Positions 6,495 through 8,534 of a DNA stretch of 8,534 bases are shown here, one piece after another. Origin of the DNA: JANMMJ01 sp964543235 (GTDB lineage: Bacteria; Pseudomonadota; Alphaproteobacteria; Rhizobiales; Aestuariivirgaceae); NCBI GenBank assembly GCA_964543235.1, contig CAZIXE010000106.1:1-8534 (forward strand), given 5' to 3'. Both the position numbers and the translations under genes were made by a program. Each line of letters opens with the position of its first letter. The stretch's first letter is position 1. The notes beneath the pieces are model-generated. The model was not told the origin of the DNA. It made no database searches and was given only the letters and a program-made list of their open reading frames with translations.

Positions 6495-6896
6495 TTATTG
6501 CGAGCCGGTTTTGTCGGCCTCGTTGAGGTCGCGGGCAAACGCCTTGAATCTGTCCAGAAACCTGCCAAACACATCGATGGCGCGATCGAGATCCTGGTCA
6601 CTCGGAAATGTGGTGACGGGCCGCTCTTCGAGCGCCTTCAGTCTCTGCTCGATACTGGCGAGCCGTCCGGCGAAGTCCCCGTTGGCGCCGGCATCAGGGC
6701 TGCCATCGGTGATGGTTCTGCACATCCAGACACCATCCTCAGCAGCGCAAAATGATACTTCCCCCGAACTGCGGTTGAGGCGGATGAACCCGTCGCCAGC
6801 CCTTTCGATCTGGAACCGTGCTGCCGCCGTCTCTTCTGCCAGGCTGGGTATCGCCGCCAGCCATGCACCGGCCAGGATGAACATGAGCAATCGCAT
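6495..6896 (-). CDS. Small predicted secreted or periplasmic protein of unknown function
   Basis: The 133-residue product begins with a clear Sec signal peptide (MRLLMFILAGAWLAAIPSLA) with likely cleavage after residue 20. The mature part has a short beta-type module, about 26-62 (RFQIERAGDGFIRLNRSSGE followed by VSFCAAEDGVWMC), with two cysteines, C50 and C59, that could form a disulfide after export. A charged helical region follows, about 75-125 (RLASIEQRLKALEERP, then DLDRAIDVFGRFLDRFKAFA), with coiled-coil character. The start is well supported: AAGGAGG lies 7 nt before ATG 6896. Similar small hypothetical proteins occur in Hyphomicrobiales from memory, without assigned function. It is divergent from rmuC (96-bp gap) and ends at the terminator at 6439-6472. 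Confidence 0.82.
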   Translation of the reverse strand: MRLLMFILAGAWLAAIPSLAEETAAARFQIERAGDGFIRLNRSSGEVSFCAAEDGVWMCRTITDGSPDAGANGDFAGRLASIEQRLKALEERPVTTFPSDQDLDRAIDVFGRFLDRFKAFARDLNEADKTGSQ

Positions 6897-6916
6897 GGTT
6901 GGGCCTCCTTGTTTCC

Positions 6917-6945
6917 GATATGGGCCTTGCTGTTCCGTTCGGCAA
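6917..6945 (-). promoter_or_regulatory. Probable promoter of the small secreted-protein gene
   Basis: On the minus strand TTGCCG (complement of 6940-6945) and CATATC (complement of 6917-6922) are spaced by exactly 17 nt. Transcription would begin about 6 nt downstream, giving a leader of about 15 nt that just contains the AAGGAGG ribosome binding site. Confidence 0.45.
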
Positions 6946-6957
6946 TGCGTTCATGTT

Positions 6958-6986
6958 TTGTCTGAACGGCGCGAATCGGATTATGT
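6958..6986 (+). promoter_or_regulatory. rmuC: Probable rmuC promoter, placing the transcript start at the ATG
   Basis: TTGTCT (6958-6963) and TTATGT (6981-6986) are spaced by 17 nt. The -10 ends only 6 nt before the rmuC ATG at 6993, so the transcript would start at or next to the start codon. This fits the absence of a Shine-Dalgarno and suggests a leaderless mRNA. Confidence 0.45.
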
Positions 6987-6992
6987 AGAGCA

Positions 6993-8150
6993 ATGAATCT
7001 CGACCAGACACTCATTCGCATTGGCGATAGCGATTTCTCGCTGCTGGAGGTTGCCGCAGCCTTTGCTGCACTCATCCTCCTGTTGCTGCTGGGTACGGCT
7101 GTCCTTGCCTTCAGGGCCCAGCGTGGCCGTCGCGACGAAGCCATCGCCGCGATGCGGCGCGCAACGGAACTGGAACTGCGCCTGGCCGAGATGGCCGGCC
7201 ATCTCAAGAGCTTTGCCGACCAGAGCCAGGGGGCGCAGGCCCATCTCGCCCGCGCCATCGATGCGCGGCTGGAACAGGTGAGCCAGCGCGTAGGCGTCGG
7301 ACTTACCGATCAGGCCGAGCGCACGGCCCAGTCGCTCAAAGTCCTCTACGAACGGCTCGCCGTCATTGATTCCGCCCAGCAGAACCTCGCGGCATTGTCG
7401 AGCGAGATGATTTCGCTGAAGGACATCCTCGCCAACAAGCAGGCCCGCGGCGCCTATGGCCAGGCCCGCATGGAAGCCATCATTCGGGATGGACTTCACG
7501 CGACGGCCTATTCTTTCCAGGCGACGCTCTCCAATGGCACCCGCCCCGACTGCCTGGTATCCCTGCCGGATTCCGAACTGAAGCTTGTACTGGACGCCAA
7601 GTTCCCGCTGGAGGCCTTCAATGCCCTGAAGGAGGCAAAGGAGGAGGGCGCCATCCGCGCCGCCGAAGCGCGCCTTCGCACCGATGTGCTGCGCCACGTA
7701 AGGGATATTGCCGAGAAGTATCTCATCGCCGGCGAAACCCATGAGAGTGCCATCATGTTCGTGCCTTCGGAGGCGGTTTATGCCGAACTCTATGAGCGTT
7801 TCGAAGACGTCATCCAGAAGGCCCATCGCCTCCGCGTGATCATTGCTTCGCCCAACATTTTGATGCTGCTGATCCAGACATTGCAGGCGATCTTCAAGGA
7901 TGCCGCCATGCGCGAGCAGGCCCATGTGATCAGGAACGAGGTGTCACGGCTGCTGGAGGACGTGGTCCGTCTCAAAGATCGCGTCGGCGATCTCCAGAAA
8001 CACTTTGGCCTCGCCAATGCCGATCTGGAAAAACTCAATGTCTCGGCCGACAAGATCACCCGGCGGGGACTGCGCATCGAGAGCATGGAGCTTGATGAAC
8101 CGCCGGGCATCGAATCCGCCGGCAACCGCCCCCGCCTCGTGAAGCAGTAG
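6993..8150 (+). CDS. rmuC: DNA recombination protein RmuC
   Basis: RmuC is a membrane-anchored coiled-coil protein with a predicted PD-(D/E)XK nuclease-like core. In E. coli its loss raises recombination-dependent inversion at short inverted repeats, and its biochemical activity is not settled. The 385-residue product is within the shorter range of the family. One N-terminal membrane helix (about 19-41) is followed by a long coiled coil (about 45-150). The core has the RGAYGQARMEAIIRDG segment (152-167), a nuclease-like RPD (184-186) with DAK (201-203) on the following strands, KYLIAGETHESAIMFVPSEA (242-261), and VIIASPNILMLLIQTLQAIF (282-301). A second coiled coil is at about 310-350. ATG 6993 has no Shine-Dalgarno; the promoter 6958-6986 points to leaderless expression. 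It appears to be a single-gene unit, followed by a weak hairpin at 8167-8188. Confidence 0.95.
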   Translation: MNLDQTLIRIGDSDFSLLEVAAAFAALILLLLLGTAVLAFRAQRGRRDEAIAAMRRATELELRLAEMAGHLKSFADQSQGAQAHLARAIDARLEQVSQRVGVGLTDQAERTAQSLKVLYERLAVIDSAQQNLAALSSEMISLKDILANKQARGAYGQARMEAIIRDGLHATAYSFQATLSNGTRPDCLVSLPDSELKLVLDAKFPLEAFNALKEAKEEGAIRAAEARLRTDVLRHVRDIAEKYLIAGETHESAIMFVPSEAVYAELYERFEDVIQKAHRLRVIIASPNILMLLIQTLQAIFKDAAMREQAHVIRNEVSRLLEDVVRLKDRVGDLQKHFGLANADLEKLNVSADKITRRGLRIESMELDEPPGIESAGNRPRLVKQ

Positions 8151-8166
8151 GGACGGCCCAACGGCG

Positions 8167-8188
8167 GCGGCTGCTGCATTGCAGCCGC
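8167..8188 (+). terminator. Hairpin downstream of rmuC, possible weak terminator
   Basis: GCGGCTGC (8167-8174) and GCAGCCGC (8181-8188) form a perfect 8-bp stem with a 6-nt loop, 16 nt past the rmuC stop. The following bases (aatgccgcgttattgc) lack a U-tract, so termination strength is doubtful. It separates rmuC from the next co-oriented gene. Confidence 0.45.
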
Positions 8189-8274
8189 AATGCCGCGTTA
8201 TTGCACTCACGCTGCTAGGCATCCGGCAACGGCGCGGGATGTATTGGCATTACGACAGTCAGAGGAGGATCGCC

Positions 8275-8534
8275 ATGCAGAGGACCATTGCCGGTCTCGT
8301 TGGATTCGCGTTTCTCGTTTCCCCCGCCCTCGCGCACCATGGCTGGGGCTCATATGACGCCGCAAGACCCATGACGATCGTGGCGACCATCGAGGACGCA
8401 TCACTTGCCAATCCCCATGGCATGCTGATGCTCATGCATGAGGGAAAGAAGTGGGAAGTGACCCTGGCGCCGCTGTCGCGCATGAATGCCCGCGGGGCGA
8501 CGGCTGAAGTGGTGGTGATCGGCAAGACCGTGAC
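8275..8534 (+). CDS. DUF6152-like exported protein, N-terminal part (cut by the right edge)
   Basis: From ATG 8275 an open frame runs off the window, giving 86 complete codons. An ideal AGGAGG (8263-8268) lies 6 nt before the ATG. Residues 1-20 form a signal peptide (MQRTIAGLVGFAFLVSPALA), cleaved just before HHGWGSYDA, so the mature protein would begin with two histidines. Further motifs are IEDASLANPHGMLML (39-53) and WEVTLAPLSRMNARG (60-74). The HHGW start, NPHG and LAP-SRM-RG pattern resemble the DUF6152 family of small periplasmic proteins as I remember it; its function is unknown to me, and a metal link is only suggested by the histidines. It follows rmuC after 124 bp and may have its own promoter, which I could not locate. 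Confidence 0.8.
   Translation, partial: MQRTIAGLVGFAFLVSPALAHHGWGSYDAARPMTIVATIEDASLANPHGMLMLMHEGKKWEVTLAPLSRMNARGATAEVVVIGKTV

Noticed and set aside
6260..6526. 88-codon plus-strand frame inside the non-coding stretch
   Set aside because: No ribosome binding site, no family resemblance, basic low-complexity composition, and it runs through the strong terminator hairpin.
1..8534. Mobile elements, phage genes, CRISPR arrays or defence systems
   Set aside because: No transposase, integrase, cas-like gene or regularly spaced repeat is present. Base composition and codon use look even across the window.

Overview
The window is about 8.5 kb of GC-rich (roughly 60% by eye), gene-dense bacterial chromosome. 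The protein families, codon use and promoter-like sequences suggest an alphaproteobacterium, probably of the Hyphomicrobiales (rhizobia-related). This is inferred from family resemblance; there is no rRNA or marker gene to fix it. I see no insertion sequence, phage gene, integrase, CRISPR array or tRNA.

Layout. Minus strand: a gene cut by the left edge (1-100, weak call), a hairpin terminator (191-215), and mscL (239-649), the large-conductance mechanosensitive channel. A 171-bp divergent region with promoter-like boxes and an inverted repeat leads to the largest gene (821-4330, plus), a 1169-residue hybrid sensor kinase. It has a sodium/solute-symporter-like membrane domain, a STAC-like linker, a PAS-like domain, HisKA, HATPase and a receiver. 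A LuxR-family response regulator (4331-4993, minus) faces it tail to tail, with the two stop codons directly abutting. Transcribed away from the regulator is pip (5108-6052, plus), prolyl aminopeptidase. A 442-bp stretch without a protein gene follows. It holds a good plus-strand promoter, six possible hairpins in series and a 12-bp terminator stem, and is my best candidate for an undescribed small RNA (about 6199-6483). Next come a small predicted secreted protein (6495-6896, minus), divergent rmuC (6993-8150, plus), and the start of a DUF6152-like exported protein cut by the right edge (8275-8534, plus).

How the genes work together. The kinase and LuxR regulator almost certainly form one two-component system. 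Its architecture matches CrbS/CrbR of Vibrio and MxtR/ErdR of Pseudomonas, which control acetyl-CoA synthetase and acetate or carbon use. That this pair does the same is inference, since no acs gene is in the window. mscL, pip and rmuC are ordinary housekeeping genes without an evident shared pathway.

The points most worth a second look are the structured non-coding locus at 6165-6485, the zero-gap convergent arrangement of kinase and regulator, and the apparently leaderless start of rmuC.
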